A program made the position numbers and the translations under genes. From Gammaproteobacteria bacterium (GTDB lineage Bacteria > Pseudomonadota > Gammaproteobacteria > Methylococcales > Methylomonadaceae): DNA of 46,355 nucleotides. The notes beneath the pieces were generated by a model, which was not told where the DNA came from, ran no database searches, and was given only the letters and a program-made list of their open reading frames with translations. Positions 9,553 through 19,102 of this stretch are shown here, one piece after another. The stretch is taken from assembly GCA_024277935.1 (NCBI GenBank), contig JAJRUF010000074.1:1-46355 (forward strand), given 5' to 3'. How positions within the stretch are numbered: the first letter of the stretch is position 1; each line of letters begins with the position of its first letter.

Positions 9553-12099
9553 ATGCTAGAGCAATACCGCAAACATGTTGCAGAACGTGCTGCTGATGGA
9601 ATCGTTCCTCAACCATTAAATGCTGAACAAGTGTCAGACTTAGTTGAATTAATCAAACAGCCACCAGCAGGTGAAGAATCGTTTATCCTTGACTTATTGG
9701 TTAATCGTGTACCAGCTGGGGTTGATGAAGCGGCTTATGTAAAGGCTGGTTTTCTTGCCGCAGTGGCTAAAGGTGAAGTTAACTCCCCAATTCTAGATGC
9801 TGTTCGAGCAACTGAATTACTGGGAACCATGTTAGGTGGGTACAATATTGCACCTTTAATTGATTTATTAGAAAACCAGGAGCTTGCACCGACTGCCGTT
9901 AAAGCTTTATCTCATACACTATTAGTCTTTGAAGCTTTTCATGATGTAAAAGAAAAAGCTGATGCTGGAAACGGTTTTGCTAAGCAGATTATTCAATCTT
10001 GGGCTGATGCAGAATGGTTTACCAGTAAACCTGAAGTGTTAAAAAAGTTGACAGTTACAGTTTTTAAAGTCACTGGCGAAACTAATACAGATGATTTATC
10101 ACCAGCACCAGATGCTTGGTCACGTCCTGATATTCCATTACATGCTAAAGCAATGCTTAAAATTCCAAGAGATGGAATTACTAATGCTGAACAGCAAATT
10201 AAAGAGCTTAAACAAAAAGGTTTTCCTGTTGCTTATGTAGGTGATGTGGTAGGTACCGGCTCATCTCGTAAATCAGCTACTAACTCAGTGCTATGGCATA
10301 TGGGAAATGATATTCCTTATGTACCTAATAAAAGAGCCGGTGGGGTGTGTATTGGGGGGAAAATCGCGCCTATTTTCTTTAATACAATGGAAGATTCTGG
10401 TGCATTACCGTTTGAGTGTGATGTAGAAAATTTGGCTATGGGTGATGTGATAGATATTTATCCATACCAAGGTTTAGTAAAGCGACATGATACTGATGAA
10501 GTCATTGCTAAATTTAGCTTAAAAACCAATGTCATTTTAGATGAAGTTCGTGCGGGTGGGCGTATTCCACTGATTATTGGTCGTGGTTTAACGGATAGAG
10601 CAAGAGAGTCTTTAGGGTTGGCTGAATCGGAGGTCTTTGCAAGACCTGTCGATAAAGATAAAAGTACGAAAGGTTATACCTTAGCACAAAAAATTGTAGG
10701 TAAGGCGTGTGGTGTGGAAGGAGTACGTCCTGATACCTATTGTGAACCTAAAATGACCACAGTGGGATCTCAAGATACTACAGGGCCAATGACACGAGAT
10801 GAATTAAAAGATTTAGCTTGCTTAGGTTTTTCTGCTGATTTAGTGATGCAGTCTTTTTGTCATACAGCAGCATACCCAAAACCTATTGATGTTGAAATGC
10901 AACATACATTACCTGATTTTATAATGAATAGAGGTGGGGTGGCCTTACGCCCAGGAGACGGCATTATTCATTCATGGTTAAACCGTATGTTACTACCAGA
11001 CACAGTAGGTACAGGGGGTGATTCACATACACGGTTTCCAATGGGGATTTCATTTCCAGCAGGTTCAGGTTTAGTTGCTTTTGCTGCAGCAACAGGGGTA
11101 ATGCCTTTAGATATGCCTGAATCTGTATTGGTGCGCTTTAAAGGTGAAATGCAAGCGGGTATTACTTTACGTGATTTGGTTAATGCAATTCCTTTAAAAG
11201 CCATTGAAAAAGGTTTATTAACAGTTGAAAAGAAAGGTAAGAAAAACGTTTTTTCAGGGCGTATTCTAGAAATTGAAGGCTTGCCTGATTTAAAAGTTGA
11301 ACAGGCTTTTGAATTATCGGATGCATCAGCAGAAAGATCGGCAGCAGGTTGTACTATTCGTTTAGATGAAGCACCAATACGTGAGTATATTAACTCAAAT
11401 ATTACTATGTTGAAATGGATGGTGGCTGAAGGTTATGGTGATGCACGTACTATTAATCGTAGAGTTGAGCAAATGCAGGCTTGGTTAGCTAATCCTGAGT
11501 TAATGACTGCTGATAAAGATGCTGAATATTTTGAAATTATAGATATTGATCTGAATGAAATTAAAGAACCTATTATGGCCTGCCCGAATGATCCAGATGA
11601 TGTAAAAACATTATCTGATGTGGCGGGAACAAAAATTGATGAGGTTTTTTTAGGTTCATGTATGACCAATATAGGTCATTTTCGTGCTGCGGGTAAATTA
11701 CTAGAAAAATATCAAGGTGATTTACCCACTCAACTTTGGGTTTCACCCCCCACTAAAATGGATCAGGATAAGCTTAAGGAGGAAGGTTATTATGATACTT
11801 TTGGAAAATCAGGGGCTAGGCTAGAAATGCCTGGCTGTTCATTATGTATGGGTAATCAGGCAAGAGTCGCTGATAATGCAACAGTAGTGTCAACGTCAAC
11901 CCGTAACTTCCCTAACCGGCTAGGAAATGATGCTAATGTTTACCTCAGCTCGGCTGAATTGGCAGCAGTTTGTTCAATTTTAGGTAAAATCCCAACATTT
12001 GAAGAATATATGACATATTTTGAACAAATTAATGCCACAGCAGATGATACATATCGATATTTAAACTTCGATAAAATTGATAAATATCAACAGGTATAA
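9553..12099 (+). CDS. acnB: Bifunctional aconitate hydratase 2 / 2-methylisocitrate dehydratase
   Basis: AcnB N-term [82 protein letters not shown]. Confidence 0.98.
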   Translation: MLEQYRKHVAERAADGIVPQPLNAEQVSDLVELIKQPPAGEESFILDLLVNRVPAGVDEAAYVKAGFLAAVAKGEVNSPILDAVRATELLGTMLGGYNIAPLIDLLENQELAPTAVKALSHTLLVFEAFHDVKEKADAGNGFAKQIIQSWADAEWFTSKPEVLKKLTVTVFKVTGETNTDDLSPAPDAWSRPDIPLHAKAMLKIPRDGITNAEQQIKELKQKGFPVAYVGDVVGTGSSRKSATNSVLWHMGNDIPYVPNKRAGGVCIGGKIAPIFFNTMEDSGALPFECDVENLAMGDVIDIYPYQGLVKRHDTDEVIAKFSLKTNVILDEVRAGGRIPLIIGRGLTDRARESLGLAESEVFARPVDKDKSTKGYTLAQKIVGKACGVEGVRPDTYCEPKMTTVGSQDTTGPMTRDELKDLACLGFSADLVMQSFCHTAAYPKPIDVEMQHTLPDFIMNRGGVALRPGDGIIHSWLNRMLLPDTVGTGGDSHTRFPMGISFPAGSGLVAFAAATGVMPLDMPESVLVRFKGEMQAGITLRDLVNAIPLKAIEKGLLTVEKKGKKNVFSGRILEIEGLPDLKVEQAFELSDASAERSAAGCTIRLDEAPIREYINSNITMLKWMVAEGYGDARTINRRVEQMQAWLANPELMTADKDAEYFEIIDIDLNEIKEPIMACPNDPDDVKTLSDVAGTKIDEVFLGSCMTNIGHFRAAGKLLEKYQGDLPTQLWVSPPTKMDQDKLKEEGYYDTFGKSGARLEMPGCSLCMGNQARVADNATVVSTSTRNFPNRLGNDANVYLSSAELAAVCSILGKIPTFEEYMTYFEQINATADDTYRYLNFDKIDKYQQV

Positions 12100-12265
12100 A
12101 ATTAGCATAGCTATATATAAATGATAGTTTGTATTGACTATTGTGGACTGAAGAATGTTCTACAATCATCAATTGTGGATTATTAAGCGCTATGAAAAAA
12201 GAGTGGGCTTTCTGTTACCACACTGAAAGTCCCTCCTGCAATACTAGATAAATTTAGGAAAATAA

Positions 12266-12754
12266 ATGACTAATAACGATGTTTTACGTCGTATACGCTA
12301 TACCTTTGATTTTGATGATTCTAAAATGACCTCAATTTTTGGCTTAGCAGAATGTACCGTTACACGCGAACAAATTAGCAATTGGCTAAAAAAAGATGAT
12401 GATGCTGATTTTCAAGAATGTAGTGATGAAGAATTAGCCACTTTTTTAAATGGTTTAATTAATGATAAGCGTGGTAAAAAAGAAGGGGCTCAACCCATCC
12501 CTGAAAAACGCATGACTAATAATGATATTTTTAAGAAATTAAAAATTGCACTTAATTTAAAAAATGATGATGTATTAGAAATTATGGGCTTTGCCAATTT
12601 TGAAATAAGCCCGCATGAGTTAAGTGCTTTTTTTCGTAAAAAAGGCCATAAAAATTATCGCTTGTGTAAAGATCAAATTTTGCGATATTTTTTGCAAGGT
12701 ATACAGTTTAAATATCGTGATAATGTGTATTCAAAAGTAGAAGAAAACAAATAG
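12266..12754 (+). CDS. DUF1456 (YehS-like) protein
   Basis: Two internal repeats starting MTNNDVLRRIRYTFDFDDSKM / MTNNDIFKKLKIALNLKNDDV typical of DUF1456. Confidence 0.9.
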   Translation: MTNNDVLRRIRYTFDFDDSKMTSIFGLAECTVTREQISNWLKKDDDADFQECSDEELATFLNGLINDKRGKKEGAQPIPEKRMTNNDIFKKLKIALNLKNDDVLEIMGFANFEISPHELSAFFRKKGHKNYRLCKDQILRYFLQGIQFKYRDNVYSKVEENK

Positions 12755-12760
12755 AGCCTA

Positions 12761-12806
12761 CATTAACTGGCAGAAAGTAGAAGAATATTTTCTGTCAAAG
12801 TTAATG
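12761..12806. terminator. Bidirectional terminator between convergent genes
   Basis: CATTAACTggCAGAAA ... TTTCTGtcAAAGTTAATG stem between DUF1456 (+) and KefB-like (-). Confidence 0.5.
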
Positions 12807-14534
12807 CCTTAACTCTCCCATAACAACCTTATTCTCAGCTACTTTTTTCACCACATCCTGGTAATAATCATCTCTAAATTCTTGAATAACCTGGTTAATT
12901 GTCTCATGGGTTAAACCACTTCCTAATAGAACTTCTTCTGTTAATCTTAGCCCAACTTCTAAAGTTTCTGATACGGTAGTCGTTACACCTTGATTAATTA
13001 AATAGGCACAATGGTGCCTATCTATTGCGCGAGAATGAATAGCTAGGTTTGGGTAGTGTTGCCTGATAAGCGGAACCATATGATCAATATTTTTAGGGTT
13101 ATCTAAAGCAATAACAATCATTTTTGCATGTTCAGCACCTGCTGAGTGTAGCACTTTTACATTACAAGCATCACCAAAAAACACAGGAAAGCCTTGAGCC
13201 CGTGCTTTTTTTATACGTTTTTGATCCAAGTCAATAGCAATATAATTAACATTTGCCGAATTTAAAATAGCTCCAATTCTTGCTCCAACTCTGCCAAACC
13301 CGGCTAAAATTATATGTCCTTGAGAGTCCTCAATAAACTCATCGTGATGTGAGTCAGTTATTTCTGGGGTATAAAATTTTAATAGTAAAGCATTAGAAAA
13401 TTTGACTACAAAGGGGGTGAATACCATACTTAATGTAATAATAAGTGTTAGTATTTGGCTGGTTTGGGAATCTAAAATACCGGCTTCCGAAGCAAAGCCA
13501 AACATAACAAAGCCAAATTCTCCACTTTGAGAAAGCAATACTCCTGTTTGAATTGCAATATCTCGGCGAACACCACTTCGTCGTACAAGGGTATAAATTA
13601 TGCAAGCTTTTACCAGCATTAAAAGAATTGTTAAACCAACAATATTTATAAAGTTTTCCCATAATAAGTTAAATTCAATACCCATTCCTATCGTCATAAA
13701 AAACAAACCCAATAATATGCCACGAAAAGGTGAAATATCAGCTTCAATTTGGTGTCGATAATGGGATTCGGCCAACATTAGACCTGCAATAAAAGCACCT
13801 AAAGCCATTGATAGCCCTACTAAATCCATTATCCAGGCATCTCCAAGAACTAATAAAACAGCAACTGCAATAAAGACTTCAGGGTCTTGACTGGCAACTA
13901 TCTTTTCTAAAACAGGGTTTAATAAATAGCGGCCTACTAATAATAGGGTAACAATAGCCGCTATCGCATAAAGGAGTGCTATACCATAATCTGACATGCT
14001 GATAGCAGTACCACCAGCAAATAATGAGACTAAAGCCAGCAAGGGAACAACAGCTATGTCTTGTAATAGCAATACAGAAAAAGACATTTTACCCATTGTA
14101 GTCGCAATGCCACCACGTTCATTAAGCAGGTTTAAACAAAAAGCAGTAGAAGATAAGGCTAAGCCAAAACCAATAATAACAGCACTATGTTGAGAAGCAC
14201 CCAAAAAAATTGAAATACCATAAAGAATAAAGGCTGTGATTAGTAGTTGGCTTAGTCCTAGGCCTAAGACAAGTTTGCGCATTTGCCATAGCTTTTCTGG
14301 TTTTAATTCAATACCTAATACAAAAAGCAAGAATATTACCCCATACTCAGCCAAGTGCCGGATTTCTTCAATTTCAGTGATAATACTTAAGCCCCACGGG
14401 CCAAGAATTGCTCCTGCTGTCAAATATCCTAAAATAGCGCCAAGTCGTATAGCATGAAAAACAGGGACTACAACGACTGTTGTCAGTAACAATGCTAAAA
14501 TATCCATCAAATAATTAGGGTTTGTTGCATCCAT
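12801..14534 (-). CDS. CPA2-family cation:proton antiporter with TrkA-N (RCK) domain, KefB/C-like
   Basis: Antiporter TM domain (GYLTAGAILGPWGL, FLLFVLGIELKPEKLW, SSTAFCLNLL) and RCK domain (GHIILAGFGRVGARIGAIL...YIAIDLDQKRIKKARAQGFPVFFGDA). Confidence 0.92.
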   Translation of the reverse strand: MDATNPNYLMDILALLLTTVVVVPVFHAIRLGAILGYLTAGAILGPWGLSIITEIEEIRHLAEYGVIFLLFVLGIELKPEKLWQMRKLVLGLGLSQLLITAFILYGISIFLGASQHSAVIIGFGLALSSTAFCLNLLNERGGIATTMGKMSFSVLLLQDIAVVPLLALVSLFAGGTAISMSDYGIALLYAIAAIVTLLLVGRYLLNPVLEKIVASQDPEVFIAVAVLLVLGDAWIMDLVGLSMALGAFIAGLMLAESHYRHQIEADISPFRGILLGLFFMTIGMGIEFNLLWENFINIVGLTILLMLVKACIIYTLVRRSGVRRDIAIQTGVLLSQSGEFGFVMFGFASEAGILDSQTSQILTLIITLSMVFTPFVVKFSNALLLKFYTPEITDSHHDEFIEDSQGHIILAGFGRVGARIGAILNSANVNYIAIDLDQKRIKKARAQGFPVFFGDACNVKVLHSAGAEHAKMIVIALDNPKNIDHMVPLIRQHYPNLAIHSRAIDRHHCAYLINQGVTTTVSETLEVGLRLTEEVLLGSGLTHETINQVIQEFRDDYYQDVVKKVAENKVVMGELRH

Positions 14535-14554
14535 TTTTAATAGAACCTTGGGTT

Positions 14555-14716
14555 AGGAACGTGCATGAAACAACTTACCGATTTCTAACTTGTCTTTTTG
14601 CTCCAGGTGAAATGCTCTCATTCGTTGCGTAGCTTGCTATGCGACTCATGAGATCATTCCATCTGAAACAAAAATCCTACGTTATAATTTCGGGAAGTTA
14701 TTCCATGCACGTTCCT
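14555..14716. repeat. Foldback/MITE-like element E2 (162 bp)
   Basis: TIRs AGGAACGTGCATGAAACAACTT (14555-14576) vs complement of AAGTTATTCCATGCACGTTCCT (14695-14716), 20/22 matching; internal inverted repeat around TTCGTTGCGTAGCTTGCTATGCGACTC. Confidence 0.85.
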
Positions 14717-14805
14717 TAGTTTGAGAAAGTTATAAATATCATTTTAGTCTAGTCTAGCAATATAACACTCTGTTATTTAAATTTACTAATTTGTGAGTGT
14801 AAGCA

Positions 14806-15987
14806 GTGAAAAATATTGATGTAATAATTATTGGCGCAGGTGCATCAGGCTTAATGTGTGCCATTGAGGCTGGAAAGCGAGGGCGTAATGTCTTGGTGAT
14901 TGATCATGCCAATAAAGCAGGCAAGAAAATTCTTATGTCAGGTGGTGGGCGTTGTAATTTTACAAATTATTCTATTGAGGCAGAAAACTTTATCTCTCAG
15001 AATACACATTTTTGTAAATCAGCCTTAAGTCGTTTTACCCAATGGGATTTTTTAGCCATGATTGAGCAATATAAAATCCCATTTCATGAGCGTAGCCATG
15101 GGCAGTTATTTTGTGATAACAGTGCAAAAGATATTTTAAATATGCTATTGGCAGAGTGTAAAAAAGTTAAGGCCGATATTCAACTTAATTGCAAAATTAA
15201 AAAAATTAATAAACTATCGGATGATAAATTTAAACTCATAACAGATAAAGGGGAGTTTAGTTGCCAATCTGTTGTTGTTGCAACAGGGGGTTTATCAATT
15301 CCTAAAATGGGAGCCACAGCTTTTGGTTACCAATTAGCAGAACAGTTTAATATTAATGTACTCCCCGTTTGTGCCGCTTTAGTTCCTTTTACCTTGCAGC
15401 CTGATGATAAAGAAAAATATTCACTACTATCTGGTATAGCCGTCCCATGTGTAGTCAGTAACCAACAGCAAAGTTTTAAAGAGAATATGTTGTTTACCCA
15501 TCGAGGCTTAAGTGGCCCTGCTATTTTACAAATCTCATCCTATTGGAAAGCAGGCGAGACGATTTATGTGAATTTCTTAGCTGAATTAGATTTAGCTGAA
15601 GTTTTAATGGCAAAAAGAAATAATAAAGTGAAAATGCAATTAAAAACTATTTTGGCTGAATTTTTACCTAAACGTTTACTTGAAGCATTAATTGAGCAAA
15701 AATTATTGCTGTTATCTTTACAAGATATTTCTAATAAACAATTAAATGAAATCGTACAAAATATAATTTGTTGGAAGATAAAACCTAATGGAACAGAAGG
15801 TTACCGGACAGCAGAAGTGACTTTAGGAGGTGTGGACTGTGCTGAAATTTCATCAAAAACCATGCAAAGCCAAACTATAAATGGTTTGTATTTTGTGGGT
15901 GAAGTACTGGATGTGACTGGCTGGCTGGGCGGTTATAATTTTCAATGGGCCTGGGCATCGGGGTGGTGTGCTGGACAGTATGTGTAA
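14806..15987 (+). CDS. HI0933/BaiN-like FAD-dependent oxidoreductase (GTG start)
   Basis: VIIIGAGASGLMCAIEAGKRG, SGGGRCNFTN, TGGLSIPKMGATAFGYQLAEQF, FVGEVLDVTGWLGGYNFQWAWASG. Confidence 0.95.
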   Translation: MKNIDVIIIGAGASGLMCAIEAGKRGRNVLVIDHANKAGKKILMSGGGRCNFTNYSIEAENFISQNTHFCKSALSRFTQWDFLAMIEQYKIPFHERSHGQLFCDNSAKDILNMLLAECKKVKADIQLNCKIKKINKLSDDKFKLITDKGEFSCQSVVVATGGLSIPKMGATAFGYQLAEQFNINVLPVCAALVPFTLQPDDKEKYSLLSGIAVPCVVSNQQQSFKENMLFTHRGLSGPAILQISSYWKAGETIYVNFLAELDLAEVLMAKRNNKVKMQLKTILAEFLPKRLLEALIEQKLLLLSLQDISNKQLNEIVQNIICWKIKPNGTEGYRTAEVTLGGVDCAEISSKTMQSQTINGLYFVGEVLDVTGWLGGYNFQWAWASGWCAGQYV

Positions 15988-16232
15988 TACTTTAATGCAG
16001 ATAACTTTTGAAAGTAGCTTGTGATTCATCCAGCAGGTCCTCTATTGACCAAGATACTGCCTGAGAGAGTAAATCTAATAAAATAATGGCATTAATGGTT
16101 GCATCTTGTTTGATTGCCCCCCTGTGTCAGAATAGTTGTCGCCTAAAGTAGTACCCACTATGTATAAAGGGTGTATATATACGTCACGGCGAAAATAATT
16201 TGGAAACTTAATTTTTAGTTAATTAAATAGTT

Positions 16233-16260
16233 GTAAAGACAAGGTATGCCTTGTCTTTAC
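16233..16260. repeat. Perfect hairpin GTAAAGACAAGG-TATG-CCTTGTCTTTAC
   Basis: 12-bp perfect arms, 4-nt loop, in intergenic region downstream of fdsA; no clear T-run. Confidence 0.75.
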
Positions 16261-16315
16261 AGTCTTATACCGAATATCTGTTAAGCGGTTGCTTGCTTAT
16301 GAGCTATCCGGGCTA

Positions 16316-19090
16316 TTAATTAATTCTAACCCCTATTTTACCGCCCGCACTTGCTTTAACTGCACAGAATTTAAATTCTGGAATTTTGGCAGAAGGATCT
16401 AAGGCTTCATTAGTAATTAAGTTTGCACTGGCTTCGTTATAACAAAAGGCCATAAATAGGCTGCCTTTTTGAATGCCTAAATCAGCACGGGCATAAGCGG
16501 TTAACTCTCCACGCCTCGATTGAATAGTAATTAAACCACCGGGTTCAATATTTAGTGCTTCAAGGTCTACAGGGTGAAGTGTTACCACTGGATCAGGTTC
16601 AATCGCATCAAGAGTAGGGGAGTGACGAGTCATGCTTCCCGTATGCCAATGCTCAAGTTGACGACCTGTAATAAAGATTAAAGGGTACTCATCACCTGGC
16701 ATTTCATCAGCATGAATATACTCAGCAGGTACAAAGCGGCCACGACCAGAATCTGTAGGGAAGCCATCTGTAAAAATAATAGGCTCGCCTGGATCACCAA
16801 TATTTTCTAAAGGATAGGTTAGAGAGTCTTCGTTTTCTAAACGATCCCAAGTCATACCTGCAATACTTGGCATGGCTTGACGCATCTCATTAAACACATC
16901 TTCAGGGCCAGAATAAGTCCAGCCACAACCTAGGCGGTTAGCAATTTCTTGTAAAATCCATAAATCCTGTTTAGCATCACCAGGAGGATTAACTGCCTGA
17001 CGCCCCATTTGTACGCGCCTATCAGTATTAGAGAATGTACCTGTTTTTTCATAGAAAGCAGAAGCAGGCAAGATAACATCAGCAAAACCAGCTGTTTCAG
17101 TTAAGAAAATATCTTGTATAACCAAGTGTTCTAAAGCAGCAAAAGCTTCACGAGCATGGTTTTGGTTAGGATCTGACATGGCAGGGTTTTCACCTTGCAC
17201 AAACATACCAAAAACCTTTTTATCTAAAATAGCATGAATCATCTCAACAGTGGTTAAGCCAGGCTCTGCATCAAGTGATGTATTCCAAAGTTTTTCAAAT
17301 TTAGTTTGGTTGACGGGGTCGTTAACTGGTTCATAGTCAGGAAAAACCATTGGGATTAAGCCAACATCAGAGGCTCCTTGTACATTGTTTTGTCCACGTA
17401 AAGGGTGTAAGCCTGATCCTGGCTTACCAATTTGGCCCGTCATTAAGGCAAGGGCAATAAGGCAACGCGCATTATCAGTACCATGAATATGTTGAGAAAT
17501 ACCCATACCCCATAAAATCATTGAGCTCTTTGAAGTGGCATAGAGTCTTGCAACCTCGCGTAAAGTTTCAGCTTCAACTCCACAAATGGGGGCGACATGT
17601 TCAGGACTATAATTTTTTAAATGCGCACGCATTTGTTCAAAATCTTCAGTATTCTTTTTGATATAGGCATCATCTTGTAAACCTTCATCCAGAATCACAT
17701 GCATAATGCCGTTAAGCATGGCTACATCAGTATCAGGGCGGAATTGTAATACGTGGCTCGCGTATTTTGCAATTGACGTGATATTAGGGTCCATTAAAAT
17801 GATTTTAGTCCCATTTTTAGCAGCATTTTTCATAAATGTAGCCCCAACAGGGTGGTTTACTGTTGGGTTGGAGCCAATAATAATAATAACTTCAGCTTTG
17901 CTAACATCAGAAACAGGGTTTGATACTGCACCAGAGCCTAAACATTCAAGTAAGGCAACCACTGATGAAGCATGGCAAAGGCGAGTACAGTGGTCTACAT
18001 TATTAGAACCAAACCCGGTGCGTACTAATTTTTGGAATAAGTAGGCTTCTTCATTACTGCCTTTAGCAGAGCCTAATCCAGCCAAGGCTTTTTTACCTTG
18101 GGTATCGCGAATTTTTTTCAAGCCTCCAGCGGCAAAATCAAGAGCCTCTTCCCATGTCGCTTCGCGGAATACCTTATCCAAATCATTAGGGTCTAATAAT
18201 TCAGTTGTTTTAGCGACTCCTTCACGTCTAATTAAAGGTTTGGTTAAACGTAAAGGGTTGTGAATATAGTTAAAGCCATAGCGTCCTTTTACACAAAGAC
18301 GGTAATGGTTAGTATCGCCATCACGACCTTCAGTAAATAAAATTTTGTCATCTTTAACATGATATTTGATTAAACAACCCACACCACAATAAGGGCAGGT
18401 TGAATCAACGGTTTTATCAGCCACTTCCAAACCGACGTTATTGGCTGGCATTAATGCACCCGTAGGGCAGGCTTGTACACATTCACCACAAGCCACACAG
18501 CTACTAGCAGCCATTGGGTCAGCAATATCAAATACGATTTCAGAATGAGAGCCGCGATTAGCGTAACCGATTACATCGTTCATTTGTTCTTCACGGCAAG
18601 CACGTAGACAGCGAGTACATTGAATGCAGGCATCCATATTCACCGCAATAGCAGGGTGAGATAAATCTGCCGCTGGTTGCTCACGCGCTTCAAATCTAGG
18701 CTCACCGACGTTGAGTTTTTTAACCCACTGATCTAATTCAGAATTCAGAGAGTAAGGGGATTCACCTTGTTTTGGCATATCAGATTTTAATAATTCCAAT
18801 ACCATTTTTTGTGATTTTAGTGCACGCTCACTTGAAGTTTGTACATTCATGCCTGGTGTAGCAGCACGGCAACAAGAAGGTGCTAAGGTTCTTTCTCCCT
18901 CAATTTCAACTACACAGGCACGACAGTTACCATCGGCACGTAAGCCTTCTTTATAACAAAGATGGGGTATTTCTGTGCCTAAACGTTGAGCGGTTTGAAT
19001 CAGTGTTTCACCTTCCAAAGCAGAGACTTCTTTACCATCTAGGGTAAAGTCAATTGTTGCAGTATTCATAGTTTGTTGATTTGCAGCCAT
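16316..19090 (-). CDS. fdsA: NAD+-dependent formate dehydrogenase, alpha (Mo/W-bisPGD) subunit, Cys-type
   Basis: N-terminal 2Fe-2S and 4Fe-4S domains (CIQCTRCLRAC, CVACGECVQACPTG), STCPYCGVGCLIKYH, active site VDHCTRLCHASSV (Cys not Sec), MGQIGKPGSGLHPLRGQNNVQGASD. Confidence 0.95.
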   Translation of the reverse strand: MAANQQTMNTATIDFTLDGKEVSALEGETLIQTAQRLGTEIPHLCYKEGLRADGNCRACVVEIEGERTLAPSCCRAATPGMNVQTSSERALKSQKMVLELLKSDMPKQGESPYSLNSELDQWVKKLNVGEPRFEAREQPAADLSHPAIAVNMDACIQCTRCLRACREEQMNDVIGYANRGSHSEIVFDIADPMAASSCVACGECVQACPTGALMPANNVGLEVADKTVDSTCPYCGVGCLIKYHVKDDKILFTEGRDGDTNHYRLCVKGRYGFNYIHNPLRLTKPLIRREGVAKTTELLDPNDLDKVFREATWEEALDFAAGGLKKIRDTQGKKALAGLGSAKGSNEEAYLFQKLVRTGFGSNNVDHCTRLCHASSVVALLECLGSGAVSNPVSDVSKAEVIIIIGSNPTVNHPVGATFMKNAAKNGTKIILMDPNITSIAKYASHVLQFRPDTDVAMLNGIMHVILDEGLQDDAYIKKNTEDFEQMRAHLKNYSPEHVAPICGVEAETLREVARLYATSKSSMILWGMGISQHIHGTDNARCLIALALMTGQIGKPGSGLHPLRGQNNVQGASDVGLIPMVFPDYEPVNDPVNQTKFEKLWNTSLDAEPGLTTVEMIHAILDKKVFGMFVQGENPAMSDPNQNHAREAFAALEHLVIQDIFLTETAGFADVILPASAFYEKTGTFSNTDRRVQMGRQAVNPPGDAKQDLWILQEIANRLGCGWTYSGPEDVFNEMRQAMPSIAGMTWDRLENEDSLTYPLENIGDPGEPIIFTDGFPTDSGRGRFVPAEYIHADEMPGDEYPLIFITGRQLEHWHTGSMTRHSPTLDAIEPDPVVTLHPVDLEALNIEPGGLITIQSRRGELTAYARADLGIQKGSLFMAFCYNEASANLITNEALDPSAKIPEFKFCAVKASAGGKIGVRIN

Positions 19091-19102
19091 GATTTAATCT
19101 CC

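Noticed and set aside
12205-12233. GGGCTTTC...GAAAGTCCC hairpin before the DUF1456 gene, considered as a riboswitch
   Set aside because: Small imperfect stem, no recognised riboswitch core.
17706-18044. 112-aa ORF antisense to fdsA
   Set aside because: Fully inside a strongly supported CDS on the other strand; composition explained by the coding frame opposite.
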